NCBI GenBank assembly: GCA_016213625.1
Contig: JACQZZ010000091.1
Coordinates: 28,765-92,764, forward strand
DNA length: 64,000 bases
From: Actinomycetota bacterium
GTDB lineage: Bacteria; Actinomycetota; Acidimicrobiia; Acidimicrobiales; Ilumatobacteraceae
Reading direction: 5' to 3'
Shown: piece by piece, positions 42,083 through 50,486 of the stretch
Layout of the letters: every line of letters starts with the position of its first letter
Numbering within the stretch: the stretch's first letter is position 1
Program-made: the position numbers and the translations under genes
Notes under the pieces: model-generated
Told to the model about the DNA's origin: nothing
Database searches by the model: none
The model's input: the letters and a program-made list of their open reading frames with translations, nothing else

Positions 42083-43561
42083 ATGCGAGCGACGGACGAG
42101 CCGCTGCGCGGGAGTCTGCTGAGCCCGCTTGCCGCGCTGCTGTCCGTGGTGATGCCTGGTGCAGGTCACATGGCCATCGGTGCGCGATGGCGTCCCGCGG
42201 TCATCGTCGCCGCCTCGGCCAATGCGATGGCGATGGCCAGCATGGCCGGGATCCTCTGGAACGTGCACGGCACCGCCGACTTCGGCGACGTCATCGCCGA
42301 CCGCGCGACCTTCCTCTTCGTCGCCGTGCTGCTGCTGGTGATGGCGGCCACCCGTCTGTGGGCAGCGCTCGACAGCGCGTGGCTGTCGCGCCCCGAGGCC
42401 GGCCATCGAGTGCGCACCGTCACCGTCGGCATCGTGGTGGTCGCCGTCACCGTGCTCGGTGCGGTGCCCTTCGCCGTGGCCGCGCACTACGTGTGGCGCA
42501 CCGACCAGGCGGTGGAGCGGGTGTTCAGCTCCGACGATGCGGTCACCGCCACGCCGGGCGCCATTGCCACCACCGCCCCGACCACCACCACCGTCGCCGC
42601 CAGCACCACCGTGGCCGCGTCGACCACCTCGACCTCCAGTACCAGCACCACCAGCACCACGGTGCCGCCGTTCGCCGGTGTCGACCGGGTGAACGTGCTG
42701 CTGCTGGGTGGCGACGCCGGACCGGGCAGGTACAGCCTGCGCACCGATTCGATGATCGTGGTGTCCATCGACCCCGAGACCGGCGACACCGCGATGATCT
42801 CGGTACCGCGCAACCTGGAGGACATGCCGTTCCCGCCGGGCACGCCGCTGGCGGAGGAGTTCCCGAAGGGTTTCGACAACCTGGCCAACTCCGTCTACAC
42901 GTATGCCGACAAGCACCGCGAGCTGGCGGGCGGCGGCGACGACGCCGGCGCGCAGGCCATCAAGCAGGGCATCGCCCAACTGCTGGGTATCCCGATCAAC
43001 TTCTACGTGCTGGTCGACATGGCCGGCTTCGTCAACATCGTTGACGCGCTGGGCGGCATCGACATCTACGTGCCCAAACGAGTCCCCACCGCCGGCAACC
43101 CGCCGCGCTCGAAGCACCCTGTGCCCGAGTACATCCAGAAAGGGCAGCAGCACATGGACGGCACGCTCGCGCTCAGCTACGCGCGCAGCCGCGAGGCCGA
43201 CAGTGACTATCGCCGCATGGAGCGGCAGCGGTGCGTGTTGGCGGCGATCGCCGACGCCGCCACACCCCAGGCTCTCGCCACCGGGCTCCCCGCGTTGATG
43301 AACGCATTCGGCGATGCCGTTCGCTCGGACATCCCACGCGACGAGCTGGGCGACCTCGCGCAGCTGATCGACCGCTACGTGGATGCCGGTGGCCTGAAGG
43401 CCGTGCGCACCCTGCACCTGGCGCCGCCGCAGATCAAGCCCAGCAACTGGGATGCGGAGGAGGTGCGTCAGCTGGTGGCCGAGGCATTGAAGGTGCCCGA
43501 CCTGGGCGACCTCGAGAACCTCCCCATCCTCGCCGACGCCTGCATCGACCCCGGAACTTAA
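42083..43561 (+). CDS. LytR-CpsA-Psr (LCP) family wall glycopolymer ligase
   Basis: A 492-residue membrane enzyme that attaches glycopolymers to peptidoglycan. The N-terminal 140 residues contain several hydrophobic helices (PAVIVAASANAMAMASMAGI, TFLFVAVLLLVMAATRLW, TVGIVVVAVTVLGAVPFAVA), more than the single anchor of most LCPs. A Thr/Ser linker (about 165-195) leads to the LCP domain: VNVLLLGGDAGPGRYSLRTD, SMIVVSIDPETGDTAMISVP RN-type loop, VDALGGIDIYVP and ALSYARSREADSDYRRMERQ. Its stop overlaps the stop of the convergent surface protein by 4 bp. A role in tethering surface polysaccharide is likely. Confidence 0.92.
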   Translation: MRATDEPLRGSLLSPLAALLSVVMPGAGHMAIGARWRPAVIVAASANAMAMASMAGILWNVHGTADFGDVIADRATFLFVAVLLLVMAATRLWAALDSAWLSRPEAGHRVRTVTVGIVVVAVTVLGAVPFAVAAHYVWRTDQAVERVFSSDDAVTATPGAIATTAPTTTTVAASTTVAASTTSTSSTSTTSTTVPPFAGVDRVNVLLLGGDAGPGRYSLRTDSMIVVSIDPETGDTAMISVPRNLEDMPFPPGTPLAEEFPKGFDNLANSVYTYADKHRELAGGGDDAGAQAIKQGIAQLLGIPINFYVLVDMAGFVNIVDALGGIDIYVPKRVPTAGNPPRSKHPVPEYIQKGQQHMDGTLALSYARSREADSDYRRMERQRCVLAAIADAATPQALATGLPALMNAFGDAVRSDIPRDELGDLAQLIDRYVDAGGLKAVRTLHLAPPQIKPSNWDAEEVRQLVAEALKVPDLGDLENLPILADACIDPGT

Positions 43562-46425
43562 GTTCGCGCGTCGGGGCGGTCGCGGAGTCTGGCCCACACG
43601 ATGGCGATGAGGCCGATGCCGACGAGCAGTTCGGCGATGGGCCAGAACGACAGCAGGCCGCCACCTCCCGCCGACGGCAGCGATCCGTCGGGCGACACCG
43701 TGGGCGGCAGGGGGGGTTCCACCGCGATGTTGGTGAACACACAGTCGATGGTCTCGGCGTTGTTCAGGGTGATGACCACCGTGTCGCCGTCGACCTGCAC
43801 GGTGCTGGTGACGGCGCCGGTGCACACCACGTCGTCCACTGCCCACCCGTCGGGTACCAGTTCGGTGAACGTGTACGTGCCGGGGCGCAGGCCGTCGGCC
43901 GCCGCGCGTTCGGCCACCAACCCGTTGTCGGGATCGTCGACGATGTTGCCGTCGTCGTCGATCACGAACGGCACGGGTGCGACCCGGTTGTACGACATCG
44001 TGAACGACACGTCCTGTGCGGCATTCGGTTGCGAGTCCTTGCGCACGGTGATCTGACCGAGCCTGGTGTTCGTGTACGTGCACGACACGGCGTCACCGGC
44101 CGCGACGGTGATGGCCACCGTGCCGCTGTTCGTGTCGGCATCGACACGTTCGCCCGTCGACGTGCAGTCGATGTCGACCGCCCAACCCTCGGGGACCAAC
44201 TCGTCCACCGTGTACGTGCCGGGCAGCAGGTCGGCCAACACGAACGAGCCGCCGTCGTTCAGGAAGCGATCGGCCAGGCCGTCGCCGACGGAGTCGAACC
44301 CGAAGCCGCCCTGGGGCCCGGCGAACCCGTCGGGCAGAACGTCCTTGGTGATCGTGATGGTCGCGGTGCGGGTGTTGGTGTAGGTGCACACGGCTGCCTC
44401 GCCCGGCCCGAGCAGCACTTCGGCGTACCCGGTGGCGAGGTCGACGGTGCCGATGCTCGCGCCGGTGCACGTGATGTCGCTGACCACCCAGCCGGCAGGC
44501 GCGGTCTCGGTGATGGTGTACAGGTCGGGCGCGAGATCGGTGAACTGTTGACTGCCGCCGTCGGCCAGGGTGAACGACGCGGCCATCGGGTCCAGCGTGA
44601 AGGGGAACCCGGTGCCACCCGCGGGCGCGGTGGCCTTCACCACCGTGAGCGTGGCGGGCCGATAGTTCACGAACACGCACAGCTCGATGTGCCCATCGAG
44701 CACGTCGACGTCGACTGAGGCTCCAGTGACCACGGCATTGGGCTCACTGCAGACGATGTCGGCGAGGTTCCACCCGGCGGGCACCAGCTCCTCCACGGTG
44801 AAGGTGCCAGGCACCACGGGGAAGATCTCGTACGCGGGGTGCGTCGCGTCGGGCGTGCCGGGCGGATCGTTGTCGAGGGTGAACTGTCCAAGGGTGCCGT
44901 CGAAGTCGAAGGCGGTGCCATCAGCGGGCAGCGCCAACTTCAGCACGATCAGCGTGCCGCTGCCAGGGGCGGGCGGCAGCGCGTTCGAGAAGGTGCACAC
45001 GACGTTCTCGCCCGGCTTCAGGTCGATGGTCGCGTTCGCCGTGGGGAGGTTGATGCTGGTGGTGTCGCCGCCCACGCACGTGATGTTCAGCAGCTCCCAC
45101 GTGCCGGGGATGGGCGTCTCGGTGAACGAGTAGCTCTGCCCCGGCCTCAGGTCGGTGAACACCTGTCGATCGGAGAGGGTGGCATCACCGTCGACGTCGA
45201 GCGTGAAGTCGCTCACACCCGTGCCCACACCGACGAACGGGAAGTCGGTTCCGTCGGCCGGCTCGGCGACCTTGACGATGGTGATGGACCCGCGCTGCTC
45301 GTTGGTGACCGTACAGCGGGTGACCCCGCCGGGGTGGGCGGGGAACGAGGCGTCGGGACCGGGGGCGCCGGTGATGACGAGGTCGTGGACGGTGGTCTCG
45401 CCGTCGCTGTCGGTCGCGGCACAGGTGATCTCGGCCAGGTCCCATCCTGCGGGCACCGCGGACTCGGTGAGCGTGAGGTCGTCGCGGGGCACGATGGTGG
45501 TGCTGACGAAGGTGTCGTTCGCGGGCACCGTCACGCTGCCGGCGGCCGTGGCCGCGCCGGTGACCTCGTCGACCGTGCCGCCGCCGACCGACCCGATGGT
45601 GAAGCCGAACGTGGTGGGCGACTCGGCGACCGGGTCGGTGGCCTTGGTGATCTCCAGCCGCGAACAGTTGCTGATGGCCAGCGGGTCCATTCCCGCGTAG
45701 TCCTGCAGTTCGCCGTTGGCGTTCTCCTGGCCGGTGCGGGTGAAGGCGAACGTCGCCTCGACCGCGCTGCACGTGCCGGGCGATACGAGGCCGGCAGCCG
45801 TCAGATCCAGCGCGAACTCACCGAACGACGGCTGCGCACTGTTGTCCACAGCGGCTTCGAAGCCGGTGGTCTGCGTGGTGGGTCGCCACGTGGAACCGTT
45901 CCACCGCCAGATCGAGCCGCGGGTGCTGCCGCCCGCAGCGTCGTCGTGCTCGAACGCTACGAGCACGTCGTCGGACGTGCCGGCGGCAGGGCCGACGAGT
46001 GGGAAGAACACGGTGACTTCGCCCTTCACGTTCGCCGGTCGGCTCCACGCTCCGTAGAACACCGGCCGAGCGCGGCCGTTGGTGGTGACGTACTCGACCG
46101 CTCGCCACACCTTGCAGAGGTCGCCCTTCTTCACCACCTTGCCAGGCGTGGGGTTGGGGTTGCTGGGGTCCAACGCGTCGAGCCTGCCATTCAACTGGTC
46201 AGGGTCGATGTGCGAACCCTGTGTGACACACGGGTCGTTGCTGGAGAACGGTGCGCCGAGCAGTCCGGGGTACGGAGCGTCCCAATCGTTCGGGCCCGCC
46301 GTGTTGCCGTCGATGTTGAACAGGGTGAGCCCACTGAGCGCGGCGTCCATGCTCGCGGCTGTGGGGCCGACCAGCAGGGGAGCGGCCACAAGGGGAACCA
46401 ACAGTGCAACGACGGCCCGGCGCAT
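43558..46425 (-). CDS. Large surface protein with SpaA/prealbumin-like repeats and LPxxG-like anchor
   Basis: A 955-residue secreted protein. Signal peptide RRAVVALLVPLVAAPLLVGP; a globular N-terminal domain (about 30-245). Then come six tandem beta-domains from about 247 to 912, each opening like LTVVKATAPAGGTGFPF and closing like AAVCTYTNTRTATITITKD; the conserved Cys before T-N and one in the middle (ITCTG) suggest one disulfide each. The end has LPSAGGGG (residues 916-923), a hydrophobic helix (IAELLVGIGLIAIVWA) and RLRDRPDART: a sortase-type sorting signal with LPSAG in place of LPXTG. No sortase is in the window. Likely a long stalk or adhesin at the wall. Confidence 0.85.
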   Translation of the reverse strand: MRRAVVALLVPLVAAPLLVGPTAASMDAALSGLTLFNIDGNTAGPNDWDAPYPGLLGAPFSSNDPCVTQGSHIDPDQLNGRLDALDPSNPNPTPGKVVKKGDLCKVWRAVEYVTTNGRARPVFYGAWSRPANVKGEVTVFFPLVGPAAGTSDDVLVAFEHDDAAGGSTRGSIWRWNGSTWRPTTQTTGFEAAVDNSAQPSFGEFALDLTAAGLVSPGTCSAVEATFAFTRTGQENANGELQDYAGMDPLAISNCSRLEITKATDPVAESPTTFGFTIGSVGGGTVDEVTGAATAAGSVTVPANDTFVSTTIVPRDDLTLTESAVPAGWDLAEITCAATDSDGETTVHDLVITGAPGPDASFPAHPGGVTRCTVTNEQRGSITIVKVAEPADGTDFPFVGVGTGVSDFTLDVDGDATLSDRQVFTDLRPGQSYSFTETPIPGTWELLNITCVGGDTTSINLPTANATIDLKPGENVVCTFSNALPPAPGSGTLIVLKLALPADGTAFDFDGTLGQFTLDNDPPGTPDATHPAYEIFPVVPGTFTVEELVPAGWNLADIVCSEPNAVVTGASVDVDVLDGHIELCVFVNYRPATLTVVKATAPAGGTGFPFTLDPMAASFTLADGGSQQFTDLAPDLYTITETAPAGWVVSDITCTGASIGTVDLATGYAEVLLGPGEAAVCTYTNTRTATITITKDVLPDGFAGPQGGFGFDSVGDGLADRFLNDGGSFVLADLLPGTYTVDELVPEGWAVDIDCTSTGERVDADTNSGTVAITVAAGDAVSCTYTNTRLGQITVRKDSQPNAAQDVSFTMSYNRVAPVPFVIDDDGNIVDDPDNGLVAERAAADGLRPGTYTFTELVPDGWAVDDVVCTGAVTSTVQVDGDTVVITLNNAETIDCVFTNIAVEPPLPPTVSPDGSLPSAGGGGLLSFWPIAELLVGIGLIAIVWARLRDRPDART

Positions 46426-46543
46426 CTGGCGATTCTAAGAAGGTCGATACCGGCGACCTGTCTTGTCAAGGCTTCAAGACATCGTCCAGATCGAGGTCAC
46501 GCTGCGCGCGTCCAGCGAGCGGAAAACCTGAGCGCGCGACGGC

Positions 46544-46867
46544 TCAGGAGGCGATGTGGGCGCGCACCGAGGTGCCACCGGCATCCGTCCATCCGCTCTT
46601 GGTGGCGTAGGCGATCATGCCGTCGAAGCCCGCTCGCCACGCCTCGACGTCGTCGGCGATGGTGGCCGCGCCTGCAGTCCGGAGCGCGTCGATGTGCAAC
46701 CACACGTGCGCGCCGTCGTCGTCGACCTTGCCGAGCGAACCGAGGCTCGCGGCGAGGTCGGCGCCGGGCTCCACCCGAACGGACAGGCTCTTCAGATCGT
46801 CGGCCTCGCGCACGTCGCTGGCCCCTTCGGTGACATGGATGAACACGTCGGTGAAACTAGTCCGCAC
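46544..46867 (-). CDS. Hypothetical protein, about 107 aa
   Basis: A small soluble protein of unknown family: VRTSFTDVFIHVTEGASDVR, LKSLSVRVEPGADLAASLGS and AYATKSGWTDAGGTSVRAHI. It looks like a single alpha/beta domain without signal peptide. The start is probably one of two adjacent GTG codons (46870, 46867). It is divergent from the MFS gene, whose ATG is only 32 bp away, so promoters must overlap. Confidence 0.6.
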   Translation of the reverse strand: MRTSFTDVFIHVTEGASDVREADDLKSLSVRVEPGADLAASLGSLGKVDDDGAHVWLHIDALRTAGAATIADDVEAWRAGFDGMIAYATKSGWTDAGGTSVRAHIAS

Positions 46868-46899
46868 CACCGCCGGGTGCCTCTGTAGCATCTGCTTCG

Positions 46900-48126
46900 A
46901 TGACTGCGGGCGACGTGCTGGTGATGCCTCGTCGTCGGTCCATCGGCCGCGAGTTCCGACTGGTGTGGATGTCGGTGGTGGTGTCGAGCACGGGCGACGG
47001 CATGTTCATCACCGCGTTCCCCTTGCTGGCAGCGACGCTCACCACCGACCCGCGCCTGATCGCCGGCGTCACCATCGCCTCTCGCCTGCCGTGGCTGATG
47101 CTGTCGCTGCTGACCGGGGCGATCGCCGACCGGATGGACCGGCGTCGGCTGATGATCGGCGCCGACCTCGCCCGCTGTGTGGTGGTGGGCGCGTTGGGCG
47201 TTGCCATCGTCCTTGACGCGGCGAACATCTGGCTGCTCTACGCCAGTGCCTTCCTGCTGGGCACCGGCGAGACCCTGCACGTGAACGCCGCGCAGGCCAT
47301 CCTTCCCGCACTCGTCCGGCCCGACGACCTGCTGCAGGCGAACGCCAGATTCGGGAGTGGCCAGATCGCCGCTGCGCAGTTCATCGGCCCTCCGCTGGGC
47401 GTCGTGGCGTTCAACGCAGCGGCCTCGGTGCCCTTCCTCGCCGACGCGGTGTCGTTCGCCGGCTCCGCAGCGCTGGTGGGTGCGTTGCCCGATGTGCACG
47501 CGGTGGAACCGGCCCGCACCCGCCTGCGCGACGACGTGCTCGAGGGGCTGCGGTTCACGTGGCACAACCGTGCGCTGCGGCGCATCACCGCCATCCTCAC
47601 CGTCATCAACTTCTTCTACTTCGCGGCGACGGCGCTACTCGTCCTCTACAACTCCCAGCAGTTGCACAGCGGTTCGTTCACGTACTCCGCGTTGTTCGTC
47701 GGCGCGGCCACCGGCACGGTGCTCAGTCGATTCATGGTGACCGCGCTGGTCGAGCGAGTGGGGCAGGTGGGCACGCTGGCGACCGCGTTCTGGTTGTGGT
47801 CCATCCCGGTGTTGGGGCTCGCCTTCACCACCACGCCGTGGGTGGCCGTGCTGATGTACCTGTTGCTCGGCGTGGGCACCGGCCTGTGGTTCGCGGTGAA
47901 CACCACGGTCCGCCAAGCCATCACACCCACCCGACTGCTCGGGCGGATGAACGCCGCGTACCGCACCGTGAGTTGGGGTGTGGTGCCGTTCGGAGCCGCG
48001 TTCGGCGGGCTGATGGCGCACTGGTTCGGGTTGCGCACCACCTTCCTCATCGCCGGCCTGGCGATGCTGCCGATCGGCGTGTTCGGCCGGCGCATCCTGC
48101 GGCCCGTGGAGGACGCACTCGCCTGA
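46900..48126 (+). CDS. MFS transporter, EntS-like exporter family
   Basis: A 408-residue major facilitator with about 12 hydrophobic segments (VVVSSTGDGMFITAFPLLAA, LPWLMLSLLTGAIADRMDRR with the A-motif DRxDRR, ITAILTVINFFYFAATALLV, LWFAVNTTVRQAITPTRLLG RMN-type loop). The loop QAILPALVRPDDLLQANA and the family pattern belong to the MFS_3 group that includes enterobactin exporter EntS. Substrate unknown. ATG 46900. Confidence 0.88.
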   Translation: MTAGDVLVMPRRRSIGREFRLVWMSVVVSSTGDGMFITAFPLLAATLTTDPRLIAGVTIASRLPWLMLSLLTGAIADRMDRRRLMIGADLARCVVVGALGVAIVLDAANIWLLYASAFLLGTGETLHVNAAQAILPALVRPDDLLQANARFGSGQIAAAQFIGPPLGVVAFNAAASVPFLADAVSFAGSAALVGALPDVHAVEPARTRLRDDVLEGLRFTWHNRALRRITAILTVINFFYFAATALLVLYNSQQLHSGSFTYSALFVGAATGTVLSRFMVTALVERVGQVGTLATAFWLWSIPVLGLAFTTTPWVAVLMYLLLGVGTGLWFAVNTTVRQAITPTRLLGRMNAAYRTVSWGVVPFGAAFGGLMAHWFGLRTTFLIAGLAMLPIGVFGRRILRPVEDALA

Positions 48127-48160
48127 CACCCGCCAACATCCGTCGTGCCAGACTGCCGCG

Positions 48161-48892
48161 ATGAGCGAGACCATTCGTCCGGTGGTGTTGGTGCACGGTG
48201 CGTGGCACGGTGCCTGGTGCTGGTCGGCCCTGCAAGCCGAGCTCGACCGTCACGGTGTGCCGTCCTTCGCGCTCGACCTCCCCGGTCACGGCACCTCGGC
48301 CGAGCCCCTCGGCGACATGCACGGCGACGCCGCCGCCGTCGCGTCGTTCATCGATCGCCTCGGCACCGAGGTGGTGCTGGTGGGTCACAGCTACGGCGGT
48401 GCCGTCATCACCGAGGCCGCGTTGCACACCGCGCACGTGGGCCACCTCGTGTACCTCACCGCGTTCGTGTTGGACGAGGGCGAGTCGATGGTCAGCGTGG
48501 CGGTGTTGGCCGACCTGCCACCCGAGCCGCAAGACCTGCTCGGCAACGCGCGCAGCCGGGGAGAGCACGGCACGTTGGTGCTCGACCCGCAGGCGGCGAT
48601 CCCCGCGCTCTACGGCCACTGCGCTCCCGCGGTGCAGCAGGCGGCCGCGGCGCGCCTGTGCCCGCAAAACATCGCGTCGTTCGTGCAGCCGGCCACGGGT
48701 GCGCCCTGGCGCACCACGCCGAGCACCTTCGTGCGGTGCACCGACGACCGGGCGATCGCCATCAACCACCAGGACGCGATGGCCGCCCGGTGCGCATCGG
48801 TGGAGACATTGCCCACCGATCACTCGCCCTTCGCCTCCATGCCCGCCGAGACGGCGGCGCTGCTGGTGCGGTTGGCGCGTTCGGATTATTAG
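48161..48892 (+). CDS. Alpha/beta hydrolase
   Basis: A 243-residue alpha/beta hydrolase. The oxyanion segment VVLVHGAWHGAWCWSAL, nucleophile elbow VLVGHSYGGAVITEA with catalytic Ser, and H in PTDHSPFASMP are clear; the acid is likely the Asp in CTDDRAI. The N-terminal HGAWHGAWCW is typical of plant MES/hydroxynitrile-lyase-like and pyrethroid-type esterases. It precedes the tetR-family gene by 34 bp and may be its target. Confidence 0.9.
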   Translation: MSETIRPVVLVHGAWHGAWCWSALQAELDRHGVPSFALDLPGHGTSAEPLGDMHGDAAAVASFIDRLGTEVVLVGHSYGGAVITEAALHTAHVGHLVYLTAFVLDEGESMVSVAVLADLPPEPQDLLGNARSRGEHGTLVLDPQAAIPALYGHCAPAVQQAAAARLCPQNIASFVQPATGAPWRTTPSTFVRCTDDRAIAINHQDAMAARCASVETLPTDHSPFASMPAETAALLVRLARSDY

Positions 48893-48904
48893 CGCGAAGG
48901 CACG

Positions 48905-48927
48905 CACAAATGGCTACGGTGTTTGTG
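48905..48927. promoter_or_regulatory. Candidate TetR operator over the TetR start
   Basis: CACAAA (48905-48910) and TTTGTG (48922-48927) are inverted with an 11-bp spacer, and partial matching extends outward (GGCACGCACAAA / TTTGTGTGCC). The right arm ends on the first base of the GTG start codon. Confidence 0.45.
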
Positions 48928-49580
48928 TGCCTCAACGAACCCGATCTCGTACGAACGCACGCGACGCGCTCATCACCGCCGCCATCGATCACCTCTCCCG
49001 ACTCGGCCCTGCTGCGGTACAACCGCAGGAGATCTGTCGCGAGCTGGGCATCTCGAAGGCGCTGGTCAACTACCACTTCGGCACCCGCGAGGGATTGATC
49101 GCCGAGGCGATGGTGGCCGGATACGAGCAGTACGTGCTGGACCTCATGGCGGCGGCCGATGCCGCCGGCAACGACCCGGTGGATCGTCTGATCGCCTGGA
49201 TCGACCGCCAGGTGGAATGGACGTCCGAACACCGCGGCCTCGCCGCTGCGCTCGACTTCCCCGACGTGGCGCTCGCGACGCCGCTCGACCCCGAGAGCGA
49301 ACTCTTCGGCCGCCTCAACGAGGCCGGCGCGCGGAACTTCGCCAACCTCCAGTTGCTCGTGCTCGACGCGCGTGCGCATCTCAAGCGCGACGACCCCACC
49401 TACGAACCCGACGCCACCGAACTCGGCCTCACGAGTGCGGTCATCGGTTGGGTCACGTTGGGGTTGGCGGTGTGGGTGGGCGGCAATCATCTGCCCACGC
49501 AGCGCCCGTCCATGCGCGCCATGCTGCCCGTGGCCCGCGTACACGTGCGCACACTGCTCATCGAGCTGCTCTCGCGCTGA
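48927..49580 (+). CDS. TetR/AcrR-family regulator
   Basis: A 217-residue TetR. The N-terminal HTH is DALITAAIDHLSRLGPAAVQ then PQEICRELGISKALVNYHFG, with the family signature KALVNYHFGTREGLI. The ligand-binding half is helical (DRLIAWIDRQVEWTSEHRGL, ELGLTSAVIGWVTLGLAVWV). The GTG start 48927 lies inside an inverted repeat that probably serves as its operator, and little or no leader would remain. Likely controls itself and the neighbouring hydrolase or thioesterase. Confidence 0.87.
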   Translation: MPQRTRSRTNARDALITAAIDHLSRLGPAAVQPQEICRELGISKALVNYHFGTREGLIAEAMVAGYEQYVLDLMAAADAAGNDPVDRLIAWIDRQVEWTSEHRGLAAALDFPDVALATPLDPESELFGRLNEAGARNFANLQLLVLDARAHLKRDDPTYEPDATELGLTSAVIGWVTLGLAVWVGGNHLPTQRPSMRAMLPVARVHVRTLLIELLSR

Positions 49581-49640
49581 CACCGAGGACTGCCGCGGAT
49601 CCGTTGCCGTCGGGGTGCGAGGTCTACGTTGGAGTTCACG

Positions 49641-50345
49641 ATGAGCGAACCGCACACGACCCAGGGCGAACACGCCCATGTCGACCCACTGATCCATGTC
49701 GCACAACCCGACGTTCCCGATCGCGAGGCGGATGCCCGTGCCTGGGCGGGCAAAGCCGTGCGCGACCTCGGCCACGCGCTGGTGGGGCATCAGGCACCCC
49801 TCGAACTGATCGACGAGGTCTCCACCACTCTCGACGCGCTCGCCGAGCGACTCTTGCACGGTGCACCCAGGTCACGTGCCGACCGTCAGACGCCGGGTGA
49901 GTGGGGCGAGCCGCCGGCCGATCACGCGGAGATCACCAGCCACGACGAGCGTCCCATCTCGGGGCGCGCCAGCCCGTGGGGCCTTGACCTTCGCGTCTGG
50001 CGCGATGGCGACGACATCGTGGCCACCTGCACGCTGCGGTCCGCTCACGAGGGCGCACCGGGGCGCAGTCACGGGGGCATCGTCGCCGCGCTGTTCGACG
50101 ACGTCTACGGCTTCCTGCTCACGGCCATCGCCCAGCCGGCCTTCACCGGTGAACTGTCGCTGCGGTATGAGGCAGGCGTGCCGCTCGGTGTGCCGCTGGA
50201 GTGTCGAGTGCGCATCGCCGAGCAGTCGGGTCGGAAGCTGTTCATGGAGGGCGAACTCTCCGCCGACGGCGTGGTGGTCGCGCGGTCGAAGGCCACGTTC
50301 ATCACGATTCCTCGCGAACGATTCCAACAACTCACCGCCGACTGA
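49641..50345 (+). CDS. PaaI/THEM4-type acyl-CoA thioesterase (hotdog fold)
   Basis: A 234-residue hotdog thioesterase with an N-terminal helical extension (ADARAWAGKAVRDLGHALVG, IDEVSTTLDALAERLL). The hotdog domain shows SPWGLDLRVWRDGDDIVATC, GRSHGGIVAALFDDVYGFLL with the active-site HGG and Asp, and the strand LECRVRIAEQSGRKLFMEGE. It would hydrolyse acyl- or aryl-CoA. ATG 49641 is preferred over TTG 49629. Near the TetR/hydrolase pair, possibly one lipid- or aromatic-degrading unit. Confidence 0.87.
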   Translation: MSEPHTTQGEHAHVDPLIHVAQPDVPDREADARAWAGKAVRDLGHALVGHQAPLELIDEVSTTLDALAERLLHGAPRSRADRQTPGEWGEPPADHAEITSHDERPISGRASPWGLDLRVWRDGDDIVATCTLRSAHEGAPGRSHGGIVAALFDDVYGFLLTAIAQPAFTGELSLRYEAGVPLGVPLECRVRIAEQSGRKLFMEGELSADGVVVARSKATFITIPRERFQQLTAD

Positions 50346-50396
50346 CCCCGCAGTACACGTCGAATCGTCGGTCCACGGCGTCGACCCTCAGATTGT

Positions 50397-50417
50397 TGAA
50401 GTTGCGGTGAAGTTGCG
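50397..50417 (+). repeat. 11-bp-phased direct repeat upstream of the LuxR-type regulator
   Basis: TGAAGTTGCG occurs at 50397-50406 and again at 50408-50417, an exact repeat at 11-bp spacing (one helical turn), 70-90 bp before the regulator start. This layout suits an activator site just upstream of a promoter. Confidence 0.5.
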
Positions 50418-50486
50418 CTCAGGTTCCGGTCATCTCGAACCCTGACAATTCGATGTGACCGGTCCGTCCTGAGGAGTCACCCACAC

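Noticed and set aside
41873..44083. 736-aa open frame opposite the LCP gene
   Set aside because: Spans two real genes on the other strand or frame and is made of Arg/His/Gly low-complexity sequence.
44839..46833. 664-aa plus-strand frame
   Set aside because: Antisense to the repeat surface protein; the repeats on the minus strand are clearly the coding ones.
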